Origin: Alteromonas sp. CI.11.F.A3
GTDB taxonomy: Bacteria > Pseudomonadota > Gammaproteobacteria > Enterobacterales > Alteromonadaceae
DNA length: 64,000 nt
Assembly: GCF_032925565.1 (NCBI RefSeq)
Contig: NZ_CP136708.1
Span: 558,001 to 622,000, forward strand
Reading direction: 5' to 3'
In this document: positions 26,417 to 36,900 of the stretch, one piece after another
How the letters are laid out: the number at the start of each line of letters is the position of its first letter
Numbering within the stretch: the stretch's first letter is position 1
Notes under the pieces: generated by a model
What the model was told of the DNA's origin: nothing
The model's database searches: none
Seen by the model: only the letters and a program-made list of their open reading frames with translations
Made by a program: the position numbers and the translations under genes

Positions 26417-26611
26417 TCAATTCACCCACACGAACACGCTTAAAAAAGCAAAAAATGAAAATAAAAATTGCAGTATTAAGCTCGTGTTTTTAGAAATTTT
26501 TTTGCTACTACTAAAAGAATCCCAAAACCCAATATTTAAAGCGCGCTTTAAAATGAAGTTGACTATGATGAGACAAATCATCCAGATTAGAAATTTAGTG
26601 AAATAGTCCAT
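26417..26611 (-). CDS. small membrane protein, candidate bacteriocin immunity protein
   Basis: A 64-residue, strongly hydrophobic protein with two predicted membrane helices (about residues 6-22 and 44-62) joined by a short basic, serine-rich loop (SSSKKISKN). I do not recognise a family. Base composition is about one third GC, well below the neighbouring genes, suggesting recent acquisition. It starts 14 bp after the stop of the leader-peptide gene on the same strand, so the two form a bicistron. Size, topology, low GC and position are those of immunity proteins of class II microcins. This is inference, not homology. The ribosome site is weak. Confidence 0.6.
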   Translation of the reverse strand: MDYFTKFLIWMICLIIVNFILKRALNIGFWDSFSSSKKISKNTSLILQFLFSFFAFLSVFVWVN

Positions 26612-26625
26612 TTTTTACTTAGTTT

Positions 26626-26928
26626 TTATTCATCTGTTGATGTTGCATCTTCGGCGTCTGAAAGTACGTTGACAATTGCACCTGAAGCCACACCCCCACC
26701 TACAGATGTAGCAAGTGATCGAAAACCGGATACTGGACTGAATGCACCTACGCCCATTCCGGCAATTGTTCCTTTCGCAATGCTGCTAAAAGTAGCATTT
26801 CTACCACCACCAATAATGGACCCATAGAAACCTCCTATGCCACCGGCAATTGCTCCCAACGCATTTCCCCACAATGCTCCAGAAACCTGAGACACTTCTT
26901 CTTTGTTTAATTCGATTAGTTTTTTCAT
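26626..26928 (-). CDS. double-glycine-leader bacteriocin/microcin-like precursor
   Basis: A 100-residue peptide starting MKKLIELNKEEVSQVSGA, a good match to the leader of class II microcins and other peptidase-C39 substrates (hydrophobic-acidic helix, EV-x-x-VSG-A/G cleavage site after residue 18). The predicted mature part of 82 residues is rich in glycine, alanine and small residues with repeated G-x-x-x-G spacing (ALGAIAGGIGGFYGSIIGGG; GMGVGAF; VGGGVASGAIV), as in membrane-active bacteriocins, and ends in an acidic tail. An AAGGA site lies 12 nt upstream of ATG. Inserted between nusG and rplK on the opposite strand. Processing exporter genes are not in the window. Confidence 0.72.
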   Translation of the reverse strand: MKKLIELNKEEVSQVSGALWGNALGAIAGGIGGFYGSIIGGGRNATFSSIAKGTIAGMGVGAFSPVSGFRSLATSVGGGVASGAIVNVLSDAEDATSTDE

Positions 26929-27056
26929 AGCATTAAATAATCCTTATTTGTTAAAATCAAGGCTTGGTGAAACTCACACAAAAGCCGAGTTAATTTTGAC
27001 AAGCCTGAATATTTAATAAAACTGACCATGAGATCGTTTTCTAGTCACATTTATAC

Positions 27057-27085
27057 TTGCATACCATTTGAACACCTTATATAAT
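27057..27085 (+). promoter_or_regulatory. sigma70 promoter of rplK operon
   Basis: TTGCAT (27057-27062), 17-bp spacer, perfect TATAAT (27080-27085), then a GC-rich discriminator (GCGCGCCC) typical of stringently controlled ribosomal promoters. The leader of about 85 nt would carry any L1 autoregulatory site; I cannot fold it reliably by eye. Confidence 0.8.
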
Positions 27086-27175
27086 GCGCGCCCTTTTAAA
27101 CGGAAACGGGAAGCCGATTGAGCAGGTAATCTCTGTACTTGCAAGGCGCTATACCCAAACAAGAGAGCATTTAAA

Positions 27176-27604
27176 ATGGCTAAAAAAGTAAGCGGTATTA
27201 TTAAGCTTCAGGTTGCAGCAGGCGCTGCTAACCCAAGTCCACCAGTTGGTCCTGCACTAGGTCAACACGGTGTGAACATCATGGAATTCTGTAAAGCGTT
27301 CAACGCAAAAACAGATAGCCTTGAGAAAGGTGCTCCGGTACCTGTAGAAATTACGGTTTATGAAGATCGTTCTTTCACATTCGAAACTAAGACTCCTCCT
27401 GCGTCTTACCTGCTTAAGAAAGCAGCGGGCATCAAGAGCGGTTCTGGCCGTCCTAACACTGAAAAAGTGGGTACTGTTACTCGCGCTCAGTTGGAAGAAA
27501 TTGCCAAAACTAAAGAACCAGACTTAACTGCAGCTGACCTAGATGCAGCGGTTCGCACTATCGCGGGTTCTGCTCGCTCAATGGGCTTGAACGTAGAGGA
27601 CTAA
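27176..27604 (+). CDS. rplK: 50S ribosomal protein L11
   Basis: Binds the GTPase centre of 23S rRNA and is needed for the stringent response. The 142 residues equal E. coli L11 in length. Readable signatures are [21 protein letters not shown], the proline-rich N-terminal hinge, and GSARSMGL near the C-terminus. Codon use is highly biased as expected for a ribosomal protein. It is the first gene of the rplK-rplA-rplJ-rplL-rpoB-rpoC series, with its own promoter 90 bp upstream. rplA follows after 4 bp. Confidence 0.98.
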   Translation: MAKKVSGIIKLQVAAGAANPSPPVGPALGQHGVNIMEFCKAFNAKTDSLEKGAPVPVEITVYEDRSFTFETKTPPASYLLKKAAGIKSGSGRPNTEKVGTVTRAQLEEIAKTKEPDLTAADLDAAVRTIAGSARSMGLNVED

Positions 27605-27608
27605 TCGA

Positions 27609-28304
27609 ATGGCTAAATTATCTAAACGCGCTCGCATTATCCGCGAAAAAACAGACGCGACTAAAGAATACGAAATCAACGAAGCAGTTGCTTTGCTTAA
27701 AGAATTAGCGACAGCTAAATTCGCTGAAAGCGTTGACGTTGCAGTAAACCTTGGTATTGACGCTAAGAAATCTGACCAAAACGTTCGTGGTGCAACTGTA
27801 CTACCTAACGGAACTGGTAAAGACGTTCGCGTTGCAGTATTTACTCAAGGCGCAAACGCTGAAGCAGCTAAAGAAGCTGGTGCTGACATCGTTGGTATGG
27901 AAGACCTTGCTGAGCAAGTGAAGAAAGGCGAAATGAACTTTGACGTTGTTGTTGCCAGCCCAGATGCTATGCGTGTTGTTGGTCAACTAGGTCAAATCTT
28001 AGGTCCACGTGGCCTAATGCCTAACCCTAAAACGGGTACAGTAACGCCAGACGTTGCAACTGCTGTTAAGAACGCTAAAGCTGGTCAGGTTCGCTACCGT
28101 AATGATAAGAACGGTATCATCCATGCTAGCATTGGTAAGATTGCGTTCGAAACAAACCAAATTCAAGAGAACCTTGAAGCACTACTAGAAGCATTGAAGA
28201 AAGCTAAGCCTTCTTCTGCTAAAGGTACTTATATCCAGAAGATCAGCCTAAGCACCACTATGGGCGCTGGCGTATCTGTAGATAAAGCTTCAGTAGGTCT
28301 TTAA
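27609..28304 (+). CDS. rplA: 50S ribosomal protein L1
   Basis: Forms the L1 stalk at the tRNA exit site and represses its own operon by binding the rplK leader in E. coli. The 231-residue sequence has the L1 signature [15 protein letters not shown] and [22 protein letters not shown]. Start ATG is 4 bp after the rplK stop, so the two are translationally coupled. Strong codon bias. A 300-nt leader separates it from rplJ. Confidence 0.98.
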   Translation: MAKLSKRARIIREKTDATKEYEINEAVALLKELATAKFAESVDVAVNLGIDAKKSDQNVRGATVLPNGTGKDVRVAVFTQGANAEAAKEAGADIVGMEDLAEQVKKGEMNFDVVVASPDAMRVVGQLGQILGPRGLMPNPKTGTVTPDVATAVKNAKAGQVRYRNDKNGIIHASIGKIAFETNQIQENLEALLEALKKAKPSSAKGTYIQKISLSTTMGAGVSVDKASVGL

Positions 28305-28384
28305 TACCCTGCCGGGGCAACTCGGCTTCTCTGTAAAGGTAATGGGTTGGAGTCGTCAATACAGCAGTGCTGATTGGCAACTCC

Positions 28385-28485
28385 CGTCCAAGACCGCAGG
28401 TGCGATGTGGTGATAGAGGTAAGAGAACTATCACATTAAACATATCGCTTAATAAAACAACCTGCGCAGACGGTGGTTTGACTCA
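28385..28485 (+). ncRNA. L10 leader (autoregulatory mRNA structure before rplJ)
   Basis: The 302-nt gap before rplJ contains the pairing segments ACCGCAGGTGCG (about 28393) and CCTGCGCAGACGGTGG (28461-28476), which match the L10-L7/L12 binding region of the E. coli leader. An internal hairpin GTGATAG / CTATCAC (28410-28434) sits between them. Boundaries are approximate. Confidence 0.75.
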
Positions 28486-28606
28486 GACTCTCTGGGGTAA
28501 CAAACACCGTAGAGCGGTATCATCAATTATGTTGATATCAATCTGTGAACCCTGATGGCGTAAACAGGTAACTGTATACAAAGTCAGATACAAAGAGGTG
28601 AACTCA

Positions 28607-29125
28607 GTGGCACTAGGTTTAGCAGCAAAAAAAGAGATCGTAGCAGAAGTTTCTGAAGTTGCGTCTCGCGCTCTATCCGTTGCCGTCGCTGAATACCGTG
28701 GGATGGAAGTTGCAGAACTGACTGACCTTCGCGTAAAAGCTCGTGAGCAAGGCGTATACCTTAAGGTTATACGTAACACTCTAGCTAAGCGTGCATTGGC
28801 AGACAGTAAATTTGCAGACTTAGATAGCGCCCTTACTGGTCCTCTTATCTACGGCTTCTCAGTTGAGGCACCTGGTGGTGCAGCACGTCTTTTCAAAGAC
28901 TTTGCGAAGCAAAACGATAAGTTGAACGTAACAGCTCTGTCTATTGGTAGTGGTCTTCTTGGTCCAGATAAATTGGACGCAGTTGCTTCACTTCCTACTC
29001 GCGACGAAGCGCTTGCAAAACTTCTTGCAACCTTCAAAGCACCGGTTGGGAAATTCGTTCGAACTATCAACGAAGTACCTACCAAGTTTGTGCGCGTATT
29101 GGCGGCAATCAAAGACGAGAAGTAA
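28607..29125 (+). CDS. rplJ: 50S ribosomal protein L10
   Basis: The base of the L7/L12 stalk and, with L12, the translational repressor of this operon. The protein begins [19 protein letters not shown], as in E. coli, from GTG 28607. An in-frame GTG at 28598 exists but overlaps the AGAGG ribosome site at 28593-28597, so 28607 is the real start. 172 residues. Signature RVVRNTL-like segment reads [12 protein letters not shown]. The C-terminal helix that binds L12 dimers is present. rplL follows after 59 bp. Confidence 0.97.
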   Translation: MALGLAAKKEIVAEVSEVASRALSVAVAEYRGMEVAELTDLRVKAREQGVYLKVIRNTLAKRALADSKFADLDSALTGPLIYGFSVEAPGGAARLFKDFAKQNDKLNVTALSIGSGLLGPDKLDAVASLPTRDEALAKLLATFKAPVGKFVRTINEVPTKFVRVLAAIKDEK

Positions 29126-29184
29126 TTCCCGTTTTTGGCATATTGATTTTTTTAACATTTTAAAAACCCAGGAGTTTAGACCAC

Positions 29185-29559
29185 ATGGCTCTAACTAAAG
29201 AAGATATCTTAAACGCGATTGCTGAAATGCCAGTTATGGAATTGGTTGAGCTAATCGAAGCAGCTGAAGAAAAATTCGGTGTTGACGCATCTGCAGCAGT
29301 AGCTGTAGCTGGTCCAGCAGCGGGCGAAGCAGCAGCAGTTGAAGAAAAGACTGAGTTTGACGTTGTAATGACTTCATTCGGCGCAAACAAAGTTGCAGTA
29401 ATCAAAGCAGTTCGCGCAGCGACTGGCCTAGGTCTTAAAGAAGCTAAAGAAGTAGTTGAATCTGCTCCTAAAGCTATCAAAGAAGGCGTAAGCAAAGAAG
29501 AAGCTGAAGAACTTAAAGCACAGCTAACTGAAGCTGGCGCTGAAGTTGAAGTTAAGTAA
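29185..29559 (+). CDS. rplL: 50S ribosomal protein L7/L12
   Basis: Present in several copies per ribosome as the flexible stalk that recruits elongation factor GTPases. At 124 residues it has the N-terminal dimerisation helices ([24 protein letters not shown]), an alanine-rich hinge (about residues 38-54) and the C-terminal domain with [17 protein letters not shown] clear GGAG ribosome site precedes the ATG. Between this gene and rpoB a strong hairpin with a T run provides partial termination. Confidence 0.98.
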   Translation: MALTKEDILNAIAEMPVMELVELIEAAEEKFGVDASAAVAVAGPAAGEAAAVEEKTEFDVVMTSFGANKVAVIKAVRAATGLGLKEAKEVVESAPKAIKEGVSKEEAEELKAQLTEAGAEVEVK

Positions 29560-29591
29560 TCTATTTGTTTAGATTATTTGCCTGAGACGGC

Positions 29592-29625
29592 AAGGCTGGT
29601 GGTTTTTTAAACCACCAGCCTTTTT
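29592..29625 (+). terminator. rplL-rpoB attenuator
   Basis: Stem AAGGCTGGTGGTTT / AAACCACCAGCC with a 3-base loop and five T. It lies at the place of the known E. coli attenuator that lets only part of the polymerases enter rpoBC. Confidence 0.9.
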
Positions 29626-29881
29626 GCGCTGTACAGTGTGTAGATTCTAACCCTTGACTACACTACTAAATGCGCACCTCGGAAATTTCACATAAAAGCA
29701 TAAAACCAACAAGTTAACTAATAATTGGTTAAATTTTGTTGTATGCTGTGATATTGCCCCGAAAAAGGGTTGTGGAAGTTTGTTGCTTATGCGCAATTCA
29801 ACACGAAGCTCATAGCTTGAAGCACTCGTCGCGATGCATAATGCAGCAGGTTGGGTCATAAATCAGCAGGCTGAGGAACCC

Positions 29882-32800
29882 ATGGTTTACTCTTATAGCG
29901 AAAAGAAACGTATCCGTAAGGATTTTGGCAAACGCCCACAGGTATTGGAAATTCCATACCTTCTTTCAATTCAGCTTGATTCTTTCAAAAAGTTTATTGA
30001 GATCGACGCCGATGCTCAATACGGCTTGGAAGCAGCATTTCGTTCCGTTTTTCCGATAAAAAGCTACTCAGGTAACTCGGAGCTTCAATATGTTAGCTAC
30101 CGTTTGGGAGAGCCAGTATTCGACGTTAAAGAATGTCAAATTCGTGGCGTCACATTCTCTGCTCCATTAAGAGTAAAACTACGGTTAGTATTGTTTGATA
30201 AAGACGCTGCGCCAGGTACCGTAAAAGACATTAAAGAACAAGAAGTGTACATGGGCGAAATCCCATTGATGACTCAGAACGGTACGTTCGTTATCAATGG
30301 TACAGAGCGTGTTATCGTGTCACAACTACACCGTTCACCTGGTGTGTTCTTCGATCACGATAAAGGCAAAACTCACTCGTCAGGAAAAGTGCTTTATAAT
30401 GCACGTGTAATTCCTTACCGTGGTTCTTGGCTTGATTTCGAGTTCGATCCAAAAGATAACCTGTTTGTTCGTATTGACCGTCGTCGTAAGTTGCCAGCAA
30501 CAATCATCTTACGCGCGCTTGAAATGACATCAGAAGAAATCTTGGATACGTTCTTCGAGAAAGTCAGTGTACGTATCGATAAAGACAAGTTAATGATGGA
30601 AGTGGTGCCAGATCGTCTTCGTGGCGAAACAGCGGCATTTGATATCATTGATGGTGAAGGTAATGTTGTTGTTGAAACCGGTCGTCGTGTATCTGCACGT
30701 CACACCCGTGCGCTTGAAAAAGCGGGTTTAACTGAACTTGAAGTTCCAGCAGATTATCTAATCGGTCGCGTATTCGCGGCAACGTACGTAAATGAAGATA
30801 CTGGCGAAGTTATCGTTAGCGCTAACGAAGAGTTAACGCTTGAGAACTTAGCGGCACTTAGCCAAGCTGGTATTAAAGAGTTCGAAACACTGTACATTAA
30901 TGAATTGGACCACGGTTCATACATTTCTGACACATTGCGTATCGACTCTTCAACAAACCGCCTAGAAGCGCTTGTTGAAATTTACCGCATGATGCGTCCT
31001 GGTGAGCCACCAACAAAAGACGCAGCAGAAACCTTATTCCAAAACCTTTTCTTCTCTGATGAGCGTTATGATCTATCTTCTGTAGGTCGTATGAAGTTCA
31101 ACCGCCGTTTAGGCCGTGAAGAATTGATTGGTTCAGGCACCCTAGATAAAGACGATATTGTTTCAGTAATGAAGCAACTTATCGAGATTCGTGACGGTAA
31201 AGACGAAGTGGACGATATCGACCACTTGGGTAACCGCCGTATCCGTTCTGTGGGTGAAATGGCTGAAAACCAATTCCGTGTTGGTTTAGTACGTGTTGAG
31301 CGTGCTGTTAAAGAGCGTCTAAGCTTAGGCGACCTTGATAGCATTATGCCGCAAGACCTAATTAACGCTAAGCCTATCTCGGCTGCGGTTAAAGAGTTCT
31401 TCGGTTCATCACAGCTTTCTCAGTTCATGGACCAAAACAACCCGTTATCAGAAGTAACGCATAAGCGTCGTATTTCTGCATTAGGCCCGGGTGGTCTTAC
31501 GCGTGAGCGTGCAGGCTTCGAAGTACGTGACGTACACCCTACGCACTACGGTCGTCTGTGTCCTATCGAGACTCCTGAAGGTCCAAACATCGGTTTGATC
31601 AACTCATTGGCGAGTTTCGCACGCACCAATGACTTTGGTTTCCTTGAAACGCCGTTCCGTCGCATTGTTGATGGTGTGGTAAGTGAAGAAATCGATTACT
31701 TGTCTGCGATTGAAGAAGGTCAATTCGCAATTGCACAGGCAAACATTGTTTTAACCGCAAACGGTGAGCTAGTAGACGACCTTATTCCATGTCGTCACCG
31801 TGGTGAAACCACCTTGATGCCGAAAGAAGACATCAAGTACATGGACGTTTCTCCACAGCAAATCGTTTCAATCGCTGCGAGTATCATTCCGTTCCTAGAA
31901 CACGATGATGCTAACCGCGCATTGATGGGTGCGAACATGCAACGTCAGGCTGTACCTACATTACGTGCTGATAAGCCGCTTGTTGGTACCGGTATGGAAA
32001 GAACCATTGCTGTTGACTCAGGTGTTACTGTAGTTGCTAAGCGTGGTGGTAGAGTTGACTATGTTGACGCTAGCCGTATCGTTATTAAAGTAGAAGAAGA
32101 TGAAATGCTTCCTGGTGAAGCAGGTATCGACATCTACAACTTGACTAAATACACACGTTCTAACCAGAACACCTGTATCAATCAGCGTCCTACTTGTAGC
32201 GTAGGCGACCCGATTGTTGCGGGCGATGTATTGGCTGACGGTCCATCTACTGACTTGGGCGACCTTGCTCTTGGTCAGAACATGCGTATCGCGTTCATGC
32301 CTTGGAACGGTTATAACTTCGAGGATTCAATCCTTATCTCTGAGCGTGTAGCTCAAGAAGACCGTTTCACCACTATCCACATTCAAGAACTAAGCTGTAT
32401 TGCTCGTGATACTAAGCTTGGGCCAGAAGAGATTTCTTCTGATATTCCGAATGTTGGCGAATCTGCACTAAGCAAACTTGATGAATCAGGTGTTGTTTAC
32501 ATTGGTGCAGAAGTGAAAGGCGGCGACATTCTGGTAGGTAAAGTAACACCTAAAGGTGAAACTCAACTTACACCAGAAGAAAAACTATTAAGAGCAATCT
32601 TCGGTGAAAAAGCGTCTGACGTAAAAGATACGTCACTACGTGTGCCTAACTCTGTTCACGGTACGGTTATCGACGTTCAAGTCTTTACCCGTGACGGCGT
32701 AGAGAAAGACAAACGTGCACTTGAAATTGAAGACATGCAGCTTCGTCAGGTTAAGAAAGACCTTACTGACGAATTTGAAATTCTTGCAGACGGTATCTTT

Positions 32801-33910
32801 GCTCGTGCACAAAACGCATTACTACGCTCTGGTGTTGATCAAGCTAAGCTTGACAGCCTACCGCGTGAGAAGTGGTTTGAAATTGCATTAAACGACGAAG
32901 ACGTTCAGCTTGAGATCGACCAAATTGCTGATCAGCACGCAGAAATCAAAGAAGACTTCGATAAGAAGTTTGAAACTAAGCGTCGCAAGATCACACAAGG
33001 CGATGACCTAGCACCTGGTGTCCTTAAAATTGTTAAGGTTTACCTAGCTGTTAAACGTCATATCCAGCCTGGTGATAAGATGGCTGGTCGTCACGGTAAC
33101 AAAGGTGTAATTTCAACGATTCAGCCTGTGGAAGATATGCCATATGATGCTAACGGTACGCCGGTAGACATCGTATTGAACCCACTAGGTGTACCATCGC
33201 GGATGAACATCGGTCAGATCCTAGAAACGCATATGGGTATGGCTGCTCACGGTCTTGGTGTGAAAATCGACCGCATGCTCAAAGAGCATGAAGAGATGCA
33301 GAAGCTTCGTAACTTCTTAAAAGAAATTTATGAGCTTGGCGAAAATCACCAAGAAGTGGACATCGATAACTTCACCGACCACGAAATTACACGTCTTGCA
33401 AACAACCTACGTAAGGGTGTTCCAATTGCAACACCTGTATTCGACGGTGCACGTGAATCTGAAATTAAGGAAATGTTGAAGTTAGCTGACATTCCTGAAA
33501 GCGGTCAGATTTCGTTGTTCGACGGTCGTACTGGTCGCGAGTTTGAGCGTCCGGTTACGGTTGGTTACATGTACATGCTGAAACTAAACCACTTGGTTGA
33601 CGACAAAATGCACGCTCGTTCAACTGGTTCGTACAGCCTTGTTACACAACAGCCGCTGGGTGGTAAAGCTCAGTTCGGTGGTCAGCGCTTCGGAGAGATG
33701 GAAGTGTGGGCCCTTGAAGCTTACGGTGCAGCATATACCCTTCAGGAAATGCTTACTGTTAAGTCGGATGATGTTAACGGCCGTACTAAGATGTACAAGA
33801 ACATCGTCGATGGTGACCACAGAATGGAACCTGGCATGCCAGAATCATTCAACGTATTACTTAAAGAAATCCGCTCGTTGGGTATTAACATCGAGTTGGA
33901 AGAGAAGTAA
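29882..33910 (+). CDS. rpoB: RNA polymerase beta subunit
   Basis: Catalytic core subunit, 1342 residues as in E. coli. The start ATG 29882 gives [19 protein letters not shown] and follows GAGGAA; the frame upstream is open for 16 more codons without family similarity. The rifampicin region reads [21 protein letters not shown], identical to the susceptible E. coli sequence, and the active-site segment [13 protein letters not shown] is intact. Ends 81 bp before rpoC. High codon bias. Confidence 0.98.
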   Translation: MVYSYSEKKRIRKDFGKRPQVLEIPYLLSIQLDSFKKFIEIDADAQYGLEAAFRSVFPIKSYSGNSELQYVSYRLGEPVFDVKECQIRGVTFSAPLRVKLRLVLFDKDAAPGTVKDIKEQEVYMGEIPLMTQNGTFVINGTERVIVSQLHRSPGVFFDHDKGKTHSSGKVLYNARVIPYRGSWLDFEFDPKDNLFVRIDRRRKLPATIILRALEMTSEEILDTFFEKVSVRIDKDKLMMEVVPDRLRGETAAFDIIDGEGNVVVETGRRVSARHTRALEKAGLTELEVPADYLIGRVFAATYVNEDTGEVIVSANEELTLENLAALSQAGIKEFETLYINELDHGSYISDTLRIDSSTNRLEALVEIYRMMRPGEPPTKDAAETLFQNLFFSDERYDLSSVGRMKFNRRLGREELIGSGTLDKDDIVSVMKQLIEIRDGKDEVDDIDHLGNRRIRSVGEMAENQFRVGLVRVERAVKERLSLGDLDSIMPQDLINAKPISAAVKEFFGSSQLSQFMDQNNPLSEVTHKRRISALGPGGLTRERAGFEVRDVHPTHYGRLCPIETPEGPNIGLINSLASFARTNDFGFLETPFRRIVDGVVSEEIDYLSAIEEGQFAIAQANIVLTANGELVDDLIPCRHRGETTLMPKEDIKYMDVSPQQIVSIAASIIPFLEHDDANRALMGANMQRQAVPTLRADKPLVGTGMERTIAVDSGVTVVAKRGGRVDYVDASRIVIKVEEDEMLPGEAGIDIYNLTKYTRSNQNTCINQRPTCSVGDPIVAGDVLADGPSTDLGDLALGQNMRIAFMPWNGYNFEDSILISERVAQEDRFTTIHIQELSCIARDTKLGPEEISSDIPNVGESALSKLDESGVVYIGAEVKGGDILVGKVTPKGETQLTPEEKLLRAIFGEKASDVKDTSLRVPNSVHGTVIDVQVFTRDGVEKDKRALEIEDMQLRQVKKDLTDEFEILADGIFARAQNALLRSGVDQAKLDSLPREKWFEIALNDEDVQLEIDQIADQHAEIKEDFDKKFETKRRKITQGDDLAPGVLKIVKVYLAVKRHIQPGDKMAGRHGNKGVISTIQPVEDMPYDANGTPVDIVLNPLGVPSRMNIGQILETHMGMAAHGLGVKIDRMLKEHEEMQKLRNFLKEIYELGENHQEVDIDNFTDHEITRLANNLRKGVPIATPVFDGARESEIKEMLKLADIPESGQISLFDGRTGREFERPVTVGYMYMLKLNHLVDDKMHARSTGSYSLVTQQPLGGKAQFGGQRFGEMEVWALEAYGAAYTLQEMLTVKSDDVNGRTKMYKNIVDGDHRMEPGMPESFNVLLKEIRSLGINIELEEK

Positions 33911-33942
33911 CACGGCAATCGCCACGTTATGACAAGAGATGG

Positions 33943-33960
33943 CCCGGCGCTTGCGCCGGG
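33943..33960 (+). other. GC-rich hairpin between rpoB and rpoC
   Basis: CCCGGCGC-TT-GCGCCGGG, a perfect 8-pair stem with a 2-base loop and no T run, 30 bp before the rpoC start. Likely an mRNA processing or stability element rather than a terminator. Confidence 0.6.
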
Positions 33961-33991
33961 TTCTAGAGACTGACTCCGCTGGGAGAGTAAT

Positions 33992-36900
33992 GTGAAAGAC
34001 TTATTAAAGTTTCTAAAGCAACAAAATAAGACCGAAGAATTCGATAATATTCGAATCGGTCTTGCTTCACCTGACATGATTCGTTCATGGTCTTTTGGTG
34101 AAGTTAAGAAGCCAGAAACAATTAACTACCGTACGTTCAAACCAGAACGTGACGGCCTGTTTTGTGCGCGTATTTTCGGACCAGTTAAAGACTACGAATG
34201 TCTTTGTGGTAAGTATAAGCGTCTGAAGCACCGTGGTGTTATCTGTGAAAAATGTGGTGTTGAAGTAACCCTAACTAAAGTACGTCGTGAGCGTATGGGT
34301 CACATTGAACTGGCAAGCCCAGTTGCACACATCTGGTTCCTTAAATCACTTCCGTCTCGTATCGGCTTAATGCTTGATATGACACTTCGTGATATTGAAC
34401 GTGTACTATATTTTGAATCTTACGTAGTAACCGAGCCGGGTATGACTACCCTTGAGCGCAGCCAACTTCTTAACGAAGAAGATTACTTGGATGCACTTGA
34501 AGAGCACGGTGACGAGTTTGACGCAAAAATGGGTGCTGAAGCCGTATTTGACCTTTTAAAAGTGTTAGATGTAGATGCTGACGTAGCTTCTATGCGTGAA
34601 GAGTTGCCTTCAATCAACTCTGAAACTAAGCGTAAGAAAATCACTAAGCGTCTTAAGTTGCTTGAATCATTCCAACAGTCTGGCAACAAGCCAGAGTGGA
34701 TGATCTTGACTGTACTTCCAGTACTTCCGCCGGATCTTCGTCCGTTGGTACCACTGGACGGTGGTCGATTTGCAACATCTGACCTGAACGATTTATACCG
34801 TCGTGTTATCAACCGTAACAACCGTCTTAAGCGTCTTCTAGACCTTGCGGCGCCTGACATTATCGTACGTAACGAAAAGCGTATGCTTCAGGAAGCGGTA
34901 GATGCACTTCTAGATAACGGTCGTCGTGGCCGCGCTATCACAGGTTCTAACAAACGTCCTCTTAAATCACTTGCCGATATGATTAAAGGTAAGCAAGGTC
35001 GTTTCCGTCAGAACTTACTTGGTAAGCGTGTTGACTACTCTGGTCGTTCTGTAATTACCGTTGGTCCTACATTACGTCTTCATCAATGTGGTCTTCCTAA
35101 GAAAATGGCACTTGAGTTATTCAAGCCGTTTATCTACGGAAAACTTGAAGGTCGTGGTTTAGCAACAACTATCAAAGCAGCGAAGAAGCTGGTTGAACGT
35201 GAAGCTCCAGAGGTATGGGACGTACTAGATGACGTTATCCGTGAACACCCTGTTATGCTTAACCGTGCACCAACACTTCACCGTTTGGGTATCCAGGCAT
35301 TTGAACCAACCCTAATCGAAGGTAAAGCGATTCAGCTTCACCCACTAGTATGTGCGGCTTACAACGCCGATTTCGATGGTGACCAAATGGCTGTACACGT
35401 GCCGCTGACTATTGAAGCTCAGCTTGAAGCACGTGCGTTGATGATGTCGACCAACAACATTCTGTCACCTGCAAATGGTGAGCCTATCATCGTTCCTTCA
35501 CAGGACGTTGTATTGGGTCTTTATTACCTAACCCGTGACAAAGTGAACGGCTTAGGCGAGGCAATGGTATTTACCAGCCCGAATGAAGCAGAAAAAGCAT
35601 ACCGCACAGGTAACGCAGAACTTCACTCACGCGTTAAAGTACGTATCACCGAATACGACATTGACGAAGATGGTGTGAAGACTGAGAAAGTAACGCTAAC
35701 AGATACTACTGTTGGTCGTGCGATTTTCTCACTTATGCTACCTAAAGGTTTGCCGTTTGAAATTATCAACCAGGCAATGGGCAAAAAGCAGATTTCACGT
35801 TTGCTAAACGCTTGTTACCGTACACTGGGTCTTAAAGACACAGTAATCGCTGCTGACCAAATCATGTATACCGGTTTCCACTACGCAATGATTGCGGGTG
35901 CATCTGTTGGTATCGATGACATGGTAATCCCAGCTGCGAAGAAAGATATTATCGACGCTGCAGAAGCGGAAGTTATCGAGATCCAGGAACAGTTCCAAAA
36001 TGGTCTTGTAACAGCCGGTGAGCGCTACAACAAAGTTATCGATATCTGGTCAAATGCCAACGAAAAAGTTGCTAAGGCCATGATGGATAACCTTAAGACT
36101 GACATCGTAATTAACCGCGATGGCGAAGAAGAAGAGCAAACCTCATTTAACTCTGTTTATATGATGGCCGACTCGGGTGCTCGTGGTAGTGCCGCTCAGA
36201 TTCGTCAGCTAGCTGGTATGCGTGGTCTGATGGCTAAGCCAGATGGCTCAATCATCGAAACGCCAATTACGGCGAACTTCCGTGAAGGTCTTAACGTACT
36301 TCAGTACTTCATCTCTACTCACGGTGCGCGTAAAGGTCTAGCCGATACAGCACTTAAGACTGCGAACTCGGGTTACCTAACTCGTCGTCTAGTAGATGTT
36401 GCACAAGATTTGGTTATTACTAACGACGACTGTGGCACCTTCGGTGGTGTTCAGATGACACCGCTAATTGAAGGTGGTGACGTTGTAGAACCTCTTCGTG
36501 AACGTGTACTAGGTCGTGTAGTTGCAGAAGATGTAGTTAAACCAGGTACGACAGAAGTATTGGTTGAGCGTAATGTGTTACTAGACGAAGCGCTAGTAGA
36601 CATGCTTGAAGCAAACTCTGTTGACCAAATTCAAGTACGCTCGGTTATCACTTGTGATAACGATTTTGGTGTGTGTGCAAACTGTTATGGTCGTGACCTT
36701 GCTCGCGGACATATGGTTGGAAGCGGTGAGTCTGTGGGTGTTATTGCTGCACAGTCAATCGGTGAACCAGGTACACAGCTTACCATGCGTACGTTCCACA
36801 TCGGTGGTGCGGCATCACGAGCTTCTGCTGAGAACAGCGTTCAGGTTAAAACTGCGGGTAGCCTTAAGCTACACAATGAAAAATCAGTACGTAACTCAGA

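Noticed and set aside
26996..27018. TTGACA at 26996-27001 as the main -35 of the rplK promoter
   Set aside because: No acceptable -10 lies 16-18 bp downstream; the TTGCAT/TATAAT pair at 27057-27085 is much better.
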